This document shows, piece after piece, positions 16,711-23,736 of a stretch of 36,570 nt of DNA. Below the pieces are notes generated by a model, which had not been told where the DNA came from, did no database searches, and saw only the letters and a list, made by a program, of their open reading frames with translations. The stretch lies in the IMG/VR virus record IMGVR_UViG_3300025096_000060, positions 1 to 36,570 of that record; one strand, written 5' to 3'. Positions within the stretch are counted from its first letter, which is position 1. The number at the start of each line of letters is the position of its first letter. Made by a program: the position numbers and the translations under genes. This DNA comes from a virus.

Positions 16711-17428
16711 GTTCCTTCTCCTTGATTAGTTTTAAGGCTTCTTCTTTTGCCTCTTTCCAACTATAGAACCGAAACTCTAAGCGATCATTGATGGTTTCTT
16801 CATCAACAAAAGTTTTATCATAAACCTCAATAGTCAATTCGTTATCGAACCAAGTATCGTGGTATATGTGCAACCAATCGTGTTCCTCTTTCAACATCTG
16901 ACATCTTTGTTTGGCTGAAATCCTTTTCTTCTTAGGTTTTTCAACCTCAACAATTGCAGTTTCAGGAACATCCTCTAAAGGCTTATGCCTTCTAGTGAGT
17001 TTATGTTTCCTTCTCCATTCATCAAAACAATCGTGGCTAACTCTAAACTGATACATTGTTTGGCACAGTTCATCAATGCTTGGTTGTTTGGGATGAAAGA
17101 TGTTAAGAAGATTACAATAGGCTGAAACAAATTCACGACCATGTATATCCTTTGTCAAAAGATGAGCGTATTCATGTAGGATCACTCCATAATTCAAAGC
17201 CCATTTTTTTCTAAGGTGTATCTCAGTGCTACCTCTAGCATAAGAACCACCATAACCACCTTTAAAAAAGATTTTGGTTTTGGTTTTTCTTTTAAAGACC
17301 TTATCTAATCTTTCGATTACTGATCTTACTTGTTGTTGAGTTAAATAGCTTACAAAAGGTTTAAACCATTCCTGAGATCGTTCCCAGTCATATACTCGTT
17401 GCCTTTGAAAGTCTCTTATTTTATTCAT
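16703..17428 (-). CDS. zinc metallohydrolase, TIGR04338/SprT-like
   Basis: This is a 241-residue protein. The start RDFQRQRVYDWE, then ILHEYAHLLTKDIHGREF with HEYAH at residues 85-89 and a third histidine at 96, matches the TIGR04338 putative metallohydrolase family, and more broadly SprT-like minimal proteases. The C-terminal 90 residues are charged and are an extra part. Family members occur in phages and plasmids; substrates are not known. It is the first gene after a 700-nt non-coding region with a plausible extended -10 promoter. The ATG has TGAGGATATC before it. Confidence 0.75.
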   Translation of the reverse strand: MNKIRDFQRQRVYDWERSQEWFKPFVSYLTQQQVRSVIERLDKVFKRKTKTKIFFKGGYGGSYARGSTEIHLRKKWALNYGVILHEYAHLLTKDIHGREFVSAYCNLLNIFHPKQPSIDELCQTMYQFRVSHDCFDEWRRKHKLTRRHKPLEDVPETAIVEVEKPKKKRISAKQRCQMLKEEHDWLHIYHDTWFDNELTIEVYDKTFVDEETINDRLEFRFYSWKEAKEEALKLIKEKEHE

Positions 17429-17520
17429 AATGATATCCTCAAATAAATTTGCATTTAATTTTTGCTCGTTGGCATCTGATTGTTAAAGATCGCTACTGTC
17501 ACTGTTCTAGCTACCCTTAT

Positions 17521-17529
17521 ATTATACCA
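17521..17529 (-). promoter_or_regulatory. extended -10 promoter for the metallohydrolase unit
   Basis: On the minus strand the sequence TGGTATAAT (17529-17521) is a consensus extended -10 (TG-N-TATAAT). No good -35 is seen, as is usual for this class. The leader to the ATG at 17428 would be about 85 nt. Confidence 0.55.
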
Positions 17530-18075
17530 CGACACCCCTAAGTTATTGATTTACAAAAGGATTTCGGAACATTCTAATTTGGAAAAATGGGTAAAAACGA
17601 TACAAAAACCATGCTTTTTTGCCTGTTTTTAAGAGCAAAGGATATGCAAGTGTTTGATTTTTAAAAGGAATTTTGTTGTTGCGCAACCACAGATGGGTTT
17701 GGAAAGGCAATCTCTAGGAAAAACATTGTAGGATAAAATATGAAAAAATTAACCTAAAGATTGCCAACCATTTATCTAACCATATATATATTAGATTGGA
17801 GGATAACCATTATGAAATGATTAACTAGAAATATAGGCTAGTTGATTGCATATTGCAAGAGAAACACCACTAGATGTTGTATCCCACAAAAGAACCAACC
17901 ACTATATGTTGTGTTTACGGCTAAAAAACTATCTGAATATAAATATTTTATTAAACCAGTTAATAAGGACAATCAAACGAAAGCCAACAAATATCATATA
18001 CCAGTAAATATTTATTATTTCCCAACAGGATGTTGCGCCCACCTGTAGTATTTGCACCACCATAAAGACACAGGC
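17530..18075. other. non-coding region with a long imperfect hairpin
   Basis: No convincing gene is seen here. It holds a 10-bp palindrome GTTGCGCAAC (17678-17687). An inverted repeat pairs GGCAATCTCTAGG (17706-17718) with CCTAAAGATTGCC (17753-17765), with 12 Watson-Crick pairs of 13. A rightward GGAGGAT ribosome site sits before a two-codon frame (ATG AAA TGA, about 17812-17820). Two near-identical 16-mers (CCACTA(G/T)ATGTTGT(A/G)T) lie at 17867 and 17899. It could hold an origin, a small RNA or the remains of a gene. Confidence 0.5.
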
Positions 18076-18124
18076 AAAAAAAAAGCACACCCCACCTGAT
18101 CTTTACGACCAAACAGGATGTGCT
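18076..18124 (-). terminator. intrinsic terminator closing the leftward operon
   Basis: On the minus strand AGCACA with an inner CCTG pairs with CAGG and TGTGCT across a 15-nt loop, then runs into nine U (plus-strand A run 18076-18084). It lies 16 nt after the stop of the last gene of the 18141-23653 operon. Confidence 0.85.
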
Positions 18125-18140
18125 ATTTATTATTTTCCGC

Positions 18141-18392
18141 TTACAGCCCTCCTTCTGCTATTTCATCTTCCCACTTTTTGATTTGATTGAGCAATGCAAC
18201 CGCACACTCATGCCTACCAACGATGATGTCGTCAGAACCATCGGTGCATTTCGGTCTTTGGTCATTTTCATATTCATCAATAACCTCTTTACTATCAACC
18301 GCCTCATCGTGCAACCATTCTAAAGCCCACCTATGCAGTCTTTCTTGAGTCCACAAGTAATTAAGGAGAGTGTCACTCTTTTTAACTGTCAT
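18141..18392 (-). CDS. hypothetical protein, last gene of the ribozyme operon
   Basis: The 83-residue acidic, helical product contains LLNYLWTQERLHRWALEWLHDEA and GRHECAVALLNQIKKWEDEI. No family is recognised. The start overlaps the upstream gene by 11 nt, so the two are translated together. They form the last of the four two-gene pieces that hammerhead cleavage would make, ending at the terminator. Confidence 0.65.
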   Translation of the reverse strand: MTVKKSDTLLNYLWTQERLHRWALEWLHDEAVDSKEVIDEYENDQRPKCTDGSDDIIVGRHECAVALLNQIKKWEDEIAEGGL

Positions 18393-18705
18393 CAGACACC
18401 TCCAACAAGACTTGCTTGCCTTTACGTTTCATTTTGACAGTATCCCCAACCTCAGCTTGAGCCTTGATTCCCTTAATAGAGATTCTTCTATCGCCTCTCG
18501 CATTGTTGGTTCGATACAGGTTTATTTTGGTTTCAGTGCCATCAATAAATTTAGCTTCAATGGTATGCTTTTCACCGCACTCCATGTCAGCAAAATCTAC
18601 ACCGCATGACAAGGCAAAATCTCTGACACTGTTATTGGCATCAATGATGGCTTTGTTAAGCATTGTAGAAGTAAGCTTGATGACTCCTTCTTTGTTTTTA
18701 CTCAT
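18382..18705 (-). CDS. hypothetical protein with possible EcoRII-N-like beta-barrel
   Basis: The 107-residue product has an N-terminal helix (TMLNKAIIDANNSVRDF) and a strand-rich second half: TKINLYRTNNARGDRRISIKGI, then EVGDTVKMKRKGK. That second half resembles the pseudobarrel of EcoRII-N and B3-type DNA-binding domains, where the loop with R and N touches DNA. The likeness is moderate and from memory. The ATG has GGAGG nine nt upstream, and a hammerhead ribozyme ends 32 nt before the ATG. Confidence 0.6.
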   Translation of the reverse strand: MSKNKEGVIKLTSTMLNKAIIDANNSVRDFALSCGVDFADMECGEKHTIEAKFIDGTETKINLYRTNNARGDRRISIKGIKAQAEVGDTVKMKRKGKQVLLEVSDDS

Positions 18706-18737
18706 AATGTTCCTCCATTTAAGTAAATTATTTAGTT

Positions 18738-18796
18738 AACTGATTTCGAGCATTTTTGCTCTCGTCAGAGGAAAACACACATTTTCCTTATCAGTT
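18738..18796 (-). ncRNA. hammerhead ribozyme, type III
   Basis: Read on the minus strand: stem III AACUGAU, H17 = A (18789) at the cleavage site, stem I AGGAAAA with loop UGUGUG and UUUUCCU, core CUGACGA (18768-18762), stem II GAGC with a six-base loop and GCUC, core GAA, stem III AUCAGUU. All three stems pair perfectly (7, 7 and 4 bp), and the 15.1-16.1 pair is A-U. It ends 32 nt before the ATG at 18705, just upstream of its GGAGG. Cleavage is predicted between 18789 and 18788. Activity has not been shown. Confidence 0.9.
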
Positions 18797-18825
18797 GGCT
18801 TCAGCATTTGAGCCTAGAGGCAATT

Positions 18826-18874
18826 CTAAGAGTAGGGTAAGGGCATAACATACCCCAAAATACCCTACCCTTAG
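18826..18874 (-). other. long hairpin after the VWA gene
   Basis: Arms at 18826-18839 and 18861-18874 pair over 13 of 14 positions (GTAGGGTA / TACCCTAC at the centre). The 21-nt loop has its own GGG/CCC pairing. It starts eight nt after the stop at 18883. No U-run follows on the minus strand, so it is more likely a 3'-end stabiliser or weak terminator, placed between that stop and the ribozyme at 18738-18796. Confidence 0.65.
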
Positions 18875-18882
18875 AAATCAAG

Positions 18883-20184
18883 CTATGAATACAAGCTTGA
18901 GGTGTCCACATAAATAACCTCTCCAAAAGGAAGCCTCTCGGAGTATCGGCTTTTATCGGTGACACACCATATTACAGGAACATCAGGCTCGACCTCTGCT
19001 TTGACTCTGCCCCACCCATCGGTGAAATAAATGAATGCTTTTACATTCTCTAGGTCATCGGTGTAATCATTGTAGAGATTGAAAGGAGGAGTAAAGTCAG
19101 TTCCACCTCCACCCCTTGCTATGAGTTTCACTTCATCACCTTGATCCAAGTCAAAGACATCCCACCATTCACCATCTCTATTCTTACGAACAGTGGTGTC
19201 ACAATAGCAGACCCGAACCCTCTCAAGCCCACAATCCTCAGCCATAGCTTGCACCTCAGTTGCATAGATGTTGAGTTCAGATTGAGAAACCGATCCCGAA
19301 GTATCCACAGCCATAACCAGTTCACCACCATAAGGTGATCTAGCTTTGCTCGGTAGACAGACTCCTCTCCATGAATGCCTTTTGTTCAGCCTTGACCATG
19401 TATTCACATTGGCAACAGTTGACTCTAAAAGGTCGCAGAGTTCATCTCTCCAGTTGATCTTGGCATCCTTCAGTTCTTTGATGCTATTACTGAAAGAATA
19501 AGAACCAGTCGTTCCCATAGCCTTCTGAAGTTTATCGGACATTGATACCGCCCTCTGAATTTCAGTTCTGAGTTCTGAGAGTTCAGTTGCAGTCAGTGGT
19601 TTCCCTGATTCTGACTTTGCATCCCATACCTCTCCTACAGTGTTGGGAATAGAATCTAAATCAATGTCTCCTACCTTCTGACCTGATTTACCTCCCTCTC
19701 CCTCAGTCGGAGTTCCTGAGCCTTCGCCTTCACCTTGACCCTCTCCCATCTGATCTAGGGCATCTTTCAATGCCTCCTCATCATTGATTAAGTCTCGGTA
19801 TATTTGCTCAGCAGTAAGCCTATGGTATTTCCTGTTCATTAAACCACCTTCAGGCAGTTCCATTCTCAGGTCATAAACCAAGTAGGTATTGATGGCATAG
19901 TCACAGGCAATGTTCCAAACTTTAGGATGTCTAGTGGCTCTCCTAAGCATATGTTCATAAACACAATGCAAGGCTTCATGAACCAAGACACCTTTAAGTT
20001 CTTGTTCTGAAATCTCAGCCACGAAAGAAGGATTATAAAAAATATTCCTTCCATCAGTGGCTAGGGTTTCACACTTACTGGCTTCCACCTCAACAAGGTT
20101 AAGATGCAGAAGCATACTTGCCATACCTACATGACCCTTCATTAACTTGGCTCTAGCCTTAATGATTTTATCTAGTTCAGTCAT
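18883..20184 (-). CDS. metallopeptidase-like/VWA protein, DUF2201 type
   Basis: ATG 20184 is chosen: GGAGG lies eight nt upstream, and the TTG at 20199 is inside that site. In 433 residues, an N-terminal domain has HEALH (69-73) and IACDYAINTYL (92-102), as in DUF2201 putative metallopeptidases. A G/E-rich linker (about 147-168) follows. The C-terminal von Willebrand A-like domain has an intact metal site: DTSGS (294-298), T362 in GGGGTDF and D389 in YFTDG. VWA partners of MoxR ATPases couple ATP hydrolysis to remodelling of a target. The MoxR and DUF3150-like genes lie directly upstream. Confidence 0.85.
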   Translation of the reverse strand: MTELDKIIKARAKLMKGHVGMASMLLHLNLVEVEASKCETLATDGRNIFYNPSFVAEISEQELKGVLVHEALHCVYEHMLRRATRHPKVWNIACDYAINTYLVYDLRMELPEGGLMNRKYHRLTAEQIYRDLINDEEALKDALDQMGEGQGEGEGSGTPTEGEGGKSGQKVGDIDLDSIPNTVGEVWDAKSESGKPLTATELSELRTEIQRAVSMSDKLQKAMGTTGSYSFSNSIKELKDAKINWRDELCDLLESTVANVNTWSRLNKRHSWRGVCLPSKARSPYGGELVMAVDTSGSVSQSELNIYATEVQAMAEDCGLERVRVCYCDTTVRKNRDGEWWDVFDLDQGDEVKLIARGGGGTDFTPPFNLYNDYTDDLENVKAFIYFTDGWGRVKAEVEPDVPVIWCVTDKSRYSERLPFGEVIYVDTSSLYS

Positions 20185-21142
20185 CCTTAGACCCTCCAAA
20201 GGCTTTATCTAAAAAGCCTCCTTTAAGTCCACCTACTGCACCCGATAAATCCTTAGCTACTTTCTTTCGCTTGGATGTATCACCTCTAAGAGTGTCTACA
20301 GAATCTATAGTAGAAAATACCGACACTAACTTTTGATGAGCCTTGTTTATTGTAGGATCATTGCCCAAGATATCAGAGTTGATAGAGGGCAATACTTCTA
20401 CTGCTTGTCTCAGCTTGTCAAAACTGCTCTTATTGAAAAAGCCTTTCTGCTTGTCATCAGGGTCATACTCATCTAACTTTCCTGAAACATGATCCACTTG
20501 CTCCACTAGAGCCTCCACAGTCGTCTTAAAGACACTTTTAATATTGTTGTTAGCCCTATTAACAGCATCGTTCTCTATCTTCTCTCTCAGTTCACTAGAA
20601 ACATTGAGTCGGATATCTTTTGACATCTGAGGCACTAGACCCAATTCAAAATCAAATTTGAATTTTCTCTCTAGGTCTTCAGTGTGAAGATAGTCATCTT
20701 CATTATAAGTATCCCCTAAGTTGGTCTTCGCACTTTCGACCATTTTAGGATAATTCTTCATAAAGCTTCTGACCTCTGTATCCCATTCGATCTTAGCCTT
20801 ATCCACCTGTTCCTGAAGGTGAGGTAAATTACTGTTGGGGCAAAGTCTCCACCCCGATACAGTATGACCCTCATCATCCGTAGAGTTGTCAGACCATGCC
20901 ACAGTCAAAGGATAATAAGAGTTGTTTCTAAACTGATTCAGAATACGTCTAAAATACTTATTAACATTCGTTCCGTAGATATGCTTTGACACATTAAGGA
21001 GTCTTGGGTCAACAACTTCATTGTCATTGGCTAATTCCTCCCTTAAATACTTATCCACTTTCAATCCGCTTGGATGTTTCGCAGTGAGGCGAACCAAAGT
21101 CGTATTTTCAGCTAAAGTATTATTTATTGCTTTCTTATCCAT
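20177..21142 (-). CDS. DUF3150-like protein, middle partner of the MoxR-VWA module
   Basis: The start is ATG 21142, with GGAGG about eight nt before it; the TTG at 21157 lies in that site. It has 321 residues. The order GWRLCPNSNLPHLQEQVDK, then FMKNYPKMVESAKTNLGDTY, YLHTEDLERKFKFDFEL and PQMSKDIRL matches the body of DUF3150 proteins as I remember them. A glycine-rich C-terminal end (GAVGGLKGGFLDKAFGG) could be a flexible interaction tail. DUF3150 genes often sit with MoxR and VWA genes. It overlaps the VWA gene by 8 nt, and a hammerhead lies 29 nt before its ATG. Confidence 0.65.
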   Translation of the reverse strand: MDKKAINNTLAENTTLVRLTAKHPSGLKVDKYLREELANDNEVVDPRLLNVSKHIYGTNVNKYFRRILNQFRNNSYYPLTVAWSDNSTDDEGHTVSGWRLCPNSNLPHLQEQVDKAKIEWDTEVRSFMKNYPKMVESAKTNLGDTYNEDDYLHTEDLERKFKFDFELGLVPQMSKDIRLNVSSELREKIENDAVNRANNNIKSVFKTTVEALVEQVDHVSGKLDEYDPDDKQKGFFNKSSFDKLRQAVEVLPSINSDILGNDPTINKAHQKLVSVFSTIDSVDTLRGDTSKRKKVAKDLSGAVGGLKGGFLDKAFGGSKDD

Positions 21143-21170
21143 AATTTTTTCCTCCAAAATATTAGATAAA

Positions 21171-21225
21171 TTACTGTTTCAAACTTTCGTTATCTTCAGG
21201 CGGGATACACATCCCACTACAGTAA
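21171..21225 (-). ncRNA. hammerhead ribozyme, type III
   Basis: On the minus strand: stem III UUACUGU (21225-21219), H17 = A (21218), stem I GUGGGAU with loop GUGU and AUCCCGC, core CUGAAGA (21199-21193), stem II UAAC with GAAA loop and GUUU, core GAA (21180-21178), stem III ACAGUAA. Stem III is a perfect 7 bp, and stem I is 7 bp with one U-G pair. Stem II has three pairs with a U-U at its base, a weak point. Cleavage is predicted between 21218 and 21217. It ends 28 nt before the ATG at 21142. Confidence 0.82.
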
Positions 21226-21295
21226 AAATGGGCAGAGGGCAGAAAACATATACCAGTAAATAATATTGTATTCTACCCCCCGTCACTTTTCAGGA

Positions 21296-22354
21296 TTAAA
21301 CCTCCAAGTCCTGATTGTCTACTTTGAATTTAGAGAAGGTCGCAGTATCCATCAATTCAGGTCTAGCCCCAATGACTGATCTGACAAAGAAAATCCCATA
21401 CTCAGGAGTCGGAAACTTCTCGACATACTTCAGACTATTCTTAAAGAAAGAACCAACCTGTTTTTTGTTGGCTTCTTTGAGAACAGTGACCAATGCAACA
21501 CAGGTTGCATACATCAATCCATTGTCATCTGACACCTCAACATCTTTGCCACCCACAATTGCATCTAAATCAGGCACTTTATCTTTAAGAGATAAGAAAG
21601 ACGTAAATTCAATTGAAGCCTCCTCTCCTACATCTGCCTCTGAGATCATTTGAAGCAAATCTCTAGATGGTTCAGTTTTCAAAGTGTCCGACAGCCTTAC
21701 CCATGATCTAGGTGAGGGCTGAGGAGTAATCACTTTTGGGTCAAAGACGTTCAAAAAGTTTGGCATGGCTTGTATAAAAGCCATCACATCTAAGTGAACA
21801 TCATTTTCCATAGCCCAATTCATCCAGTCATTAGTGTCATGCTCAAAGTTAATTAAGCTTGTCCTACCGATAACATGAGAAGGCAGTTTATTAGAGCCAG
21901 CCCTATCGGTTGCCCTGTTAGAAGCACAGACTATCTTCCACCCTTCAGGAAGCTGATACTCTCCTAATCTTCTTTCATAGATCAATTGCCCTACGACTGC
22001 CTGAACAGAAGGGGAGGCTTGACCATATTCATCAAAGAACAATAAGCCTTCACCACTAATGGGAAGATTGCCTAAAAACGCTCTCCTCTGAACAAAAGAA
22101 TCATCTACCTCTACAGGCACAGGAACACCGCCTAAGTCAACGCTCTCATATAGAGCCAACCTAAACGATATACTTCCATACTCATTCTTTTTAGGGTTAA
22201 TACAATCAGCAACAATCTTTCTATCATTGGCTAGATACTCAGTCAGTACATCAACCACTGCTGATTTACCGATTCCAGTTCCTCCAATTAAGAAAGGTGA
22301 GTTGCCACCTTTTATTACGGATTTCATAATCCGTAGTGCATCACTTGGTTTCAT
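21296..22354 (-). CDS. MoxR-family AAA+ ATPase
   Basis: The 352-residue protein has Walker A GGTGIGKS (24-31), Walker B LLFFDEYG (104-111), sensor 1 CASNR (143-147) and a following HVIGRT stretch with the arginine that senses the neighbouring subunit. This is the layout of MoxR/CobS-type AAA+ proteins, which form rings and act with VWA proteins. The module continues downstream with DUF3150-like and VWA genes. Start ATG 22354 follows GGAGG by nine nt. Its leader has hairpins but no hammerhead core. Confidence 0.85.
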   Translation of the reverse strand: MKPSDALRIMKSVIKGGNSPFLIGGTGIGKSAVVDVLTEYLANDRKIVADCINPKKNEYGSISFRLALYESVDLGGVPVPVEVDDSFVQRRAFLGNLPISGEGLLFFDEYGQASPSVQAVVGQLIYERRLGEYQLPEGWKIVCASNRATDRAGSNKLPSHVIGRTSLINFEHDTNDWMNWAMENDVHLDVMAFIQAMPNFLNVFDPKVITPQPSPRSWVRLSDTLKTEPSRDLLQMISEADVGEEASIEFTSFLSLKDKVPDLDAIVGGKDVEVSDDNGLMYATCVALVTVLKEANKKQVGSFFKNSLKYVEKFPTPEYGIFFVRSVIGARPELMDTATFSKFKVDNQDLEV

Positions 22355-22394
22355 AATTTTCCTCCAATTATTTACAAGTTAGTTTGGGTTAATT

Positions 22395-22456
22395 CCCATT
22401 AATCACACTCGTTATAAATATGATTAAGGGGAGTTGAGCAGTTTTAAATCTTGCTC
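22395..22456 (-). other. paired hairpins in the MoxR leader
   Basis: CCCATTAATCA (22395-22405) pairs with TGATTAAGGGG (22421-22431) over 10 of 11 positions, and GAGCA (22436-22440) pairs with TGCTC (22452-22456). CUGAGCA on the minus strand resembles the hammerhead CUGANGA but has C for G8 and no GAA partner. This is the only leader of this size in the operon without a hammerhead-like fold. Confidence 0.5.
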
Positions 22457-22467
22457 AGGATTAGAGA

Positions 22468-23088
22468 TTAACCTATGCCTTCCTCACCATCAAAGAGTTC
22501 ACATCGACAATGTTCCCACAGATCAAGGTGTATGCTGTCGCTATCCCTGTTCTTCTCAAAGACTTCAGGCAGACCGATAGAACACAATACCAATGGCATT
22601 ACATTAGGGATTGATCCAGTATCAATTATGATGCTATCTCTGAATGACCAGTAATCATAAAAATTATGAGGCTGAACCCAATTACCAATGATCTCCCCAT
22701 TCACAATATTTGCGAAAAAGATTATCGGAAAGTCGGTGTCGTAAACTCCCACATTGGATTCAATAAAGTGAGGCTTATCGTATTCCTCGTCATATGTAAA
22801 ATCACAATACTTAACGAAGCTTTCTCGTAGAGCCTCGTGATGATCTTTTAGACAAGAATTTAAAAGCCCTGTTGATTGCCTCCATTCAATCCAATTGTAG
22901 GGTTCGCCTAGACGTTTTTCGACCATACCCCAAAGAGCATTAAAAGAATCTACTTTCTTTACAGCAGAATCTATTTCATTGATCTCTGATTGGGTTAGTT
23001 TTTGCACATCTGCAATAGAGTCATTCCTTCCTAACTTATCCAGTTTTTCAAGAAGCTCATTTAATTGTTTTTCAGTTAATTTATTCAT
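22468..23088 (-). CDS. hypothetical protein upstream of MoxR ATPase
   Basis: The 206-residue acidic product has a helical front (LNELLEKLDKLGRND, INEIDSAVKKVDSFNALW) and a mixed domain with FPIIFFANIVNGEIIGNWV and VMPLVLCSIGLPEVF, resembling a SMI1/KNR4-like immunity fold only in general outline. I cannot assign it. With the MoxR gene it forms one of the two-gene pieces released by ribozyme cleavage. The ATG has GGAGG about 11 nt before it, with a type I hammerhead ending 30 nt upstream. Confidence 0.65.
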   Translation of the reverse strand: MNKLTEKQLNELLEKLDKLGRNDSIADVQKLTQSEINEIDSAVKKVDSFNALWGMVEKRLGEPYNWIEWRQSTGLLNSCLKDHHEALRESFVKYCDFTYDEEYDKPHFIESNVGVYDTDFPIIFFANIVNGEIIGNWVQPHNFYDYWSFRDSIIIDTGSIPNVMPLVLCSIGLPEVFEKNRDSDSIHLDLWEHCRCELFDGEEGIG

Positions 23089-23118
23089 GGTTATTAATCC
23101 TCCATATTTGTGTTAATT

Positions 23119-23179
23119 ACCAAGACCCAATCTTTCGATTGGGTTTCGCTCAGATTTTCACTGAGTCTCATCAGTTGGT
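23119..23179 (-). ncRNA. hammerhead ribozyme, type I, canonical
   Basis: On the minus strand: stem I ACCAA (23179-23175), core CUGAUGA (23174-23168), stem II CUCAG/CUGAG with a closing G-C and one bulged A, core GAA (23147-23145), stem III ACCCAAUC with GAAA tetraloop and GAUUGGGU (perfect 8 bp), cleavage nucleotide C (23124) giving the preferred GUC triplet, then stem I UUGGU (23123-23119). Every invariant core base is present. It starts ten nt after the previous stop and ends 30 nt before the ATG at 23088. Cleavage would leave a 35-nt leader with the GGAGG site. Confidence 0.95.
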
Positions 23180-23189
23180 TTAAAAGGTT

Positions 23190-23438
23190 TTAATAATATT
23201 CTTCCTCATACCAGCCTTCATCGTAGTCTTTAATGAGGGTTAGGTTTCCCTTGTTGTCAATGGCTTCAACAATGAGATAACCGAACTTATCGCACCTTTC
23301 GCAAGGGTGATCGGTTTGGTAGTGGTCGTTGTAGTTTTGGTTGTCCGTGGCTGGGGACATAGAGTAAAATCCTCTGCCACTGCATGATTTACATTTGATA
23401 GTGTCTCCAACCTCTACTTCTGCTTTAGTTAGTCTCAT
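23190..23438 (-). CDS. DnaJ-like zinc-ribbon small protein
   Basis: This 82-residue protein shows CKSCSGRGF (residues 16-24) and, about 30 residues later, CERCDKFGY. That is two C-x-x-C-x-G-x-G-type knuckles as in the zinc domain of DnaJ, and they should bind one zinc ion. The tail is acidic and aromatic (DYDEGWYEEEYY). Its role is unknown; such mini zinc ribbons are frequent in phage early regions. It overlaps the upstream gene by ATGA. Confidence 0.65.
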   Translation of the reverse strand: MRLTKAEVEVGDTIKCKSCSGRGFYSMSPATDNQNYNDHYQTDHPCERCDKFGYLIVEAIDNKGNLTLIKDYDEGWYEEEYY

Positions 23439-23653
23439 CTTGCACCTCCCATGATGATATGTGAAATATCAATTAACTGGTTTAGGTTAGATGTTTCAAT
23501 TCTTCTCTTATTAGAATCATTGACCTGTTCATAAGCTTGCACTAAAGCACTCGCTGTAAACATATCCACAAGCACTCCTTCTATCTCTTTGGCTTGCTTG
23601 TCTTTGACAATGGATTGCACTGTTTCAAATGCAGTTGTATTTAGTTCTTTCAT
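23435..23653 (-). CDS. conserved small phage protein, first gene of the ribozyme operon
   Basis: The 72-residue product has the central pattern VLVDMFTASALVQAYEQVNDSNKRRI, a motif repeated in many phage hypothetical proteins (VD-x-F-TA-S-A) of unknown role. It is helical throughout. It is the first gene after the promoter region near 23900. Its ATG has GGAGG ten nt upstream, and a hammerhead-like element ends 32 nt before the ATG. Confidence 0.7.
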   Translation of the reverse strand: MKELNTTAFETVQSIVKDKQAKEIEGVLVDMFTASALVQAYEQVNDSNKRRIETSNLNQLIDISHIIMGGAR

Positions 23654-23685
23654 AATTTAATCCTCCAAGATTAAATAGTTAGTTG

Positions 23686-23736
23686 CTGAATTCATCCTTT
23701 GGGAATCTTCAGTAGAGACACACATCTCTATTTCAG
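23686..23736 (-). ncRNA. hammerhead-like element, type III, variant core
   Basis: On the minus strand: CUGAA (23736-23732), A, stem I UAGAGA with loop UGUGUG and UCUCUA, core CUGAAGA (23712-23706), stem II UUCC with CAAA loop and GGAU, core GAA (23693-23691), UUCAG (23690-23686). Stems III and I are perfect (5 and 6 bp); stem II has three pairs and a U-U. The conserved A15.1-U16.1 pair is swapped to U-A, which is expected to lower or abolish cleavage. Layout and position otherwise match its sister elements. Confidence 0.65.

Noticed and set aside
17842-18048. 68-codon plus-strand frame in the non-coding region
   Set aside because: It needs a TTG start, has no ribosome site, and its composition is not like the phage proteins around it.
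18389-18395. Minus-strand CTGATGA at the end of the 18382 gene
   Set aside because: It encodes the last residues of the protein; no stems I-III around it.
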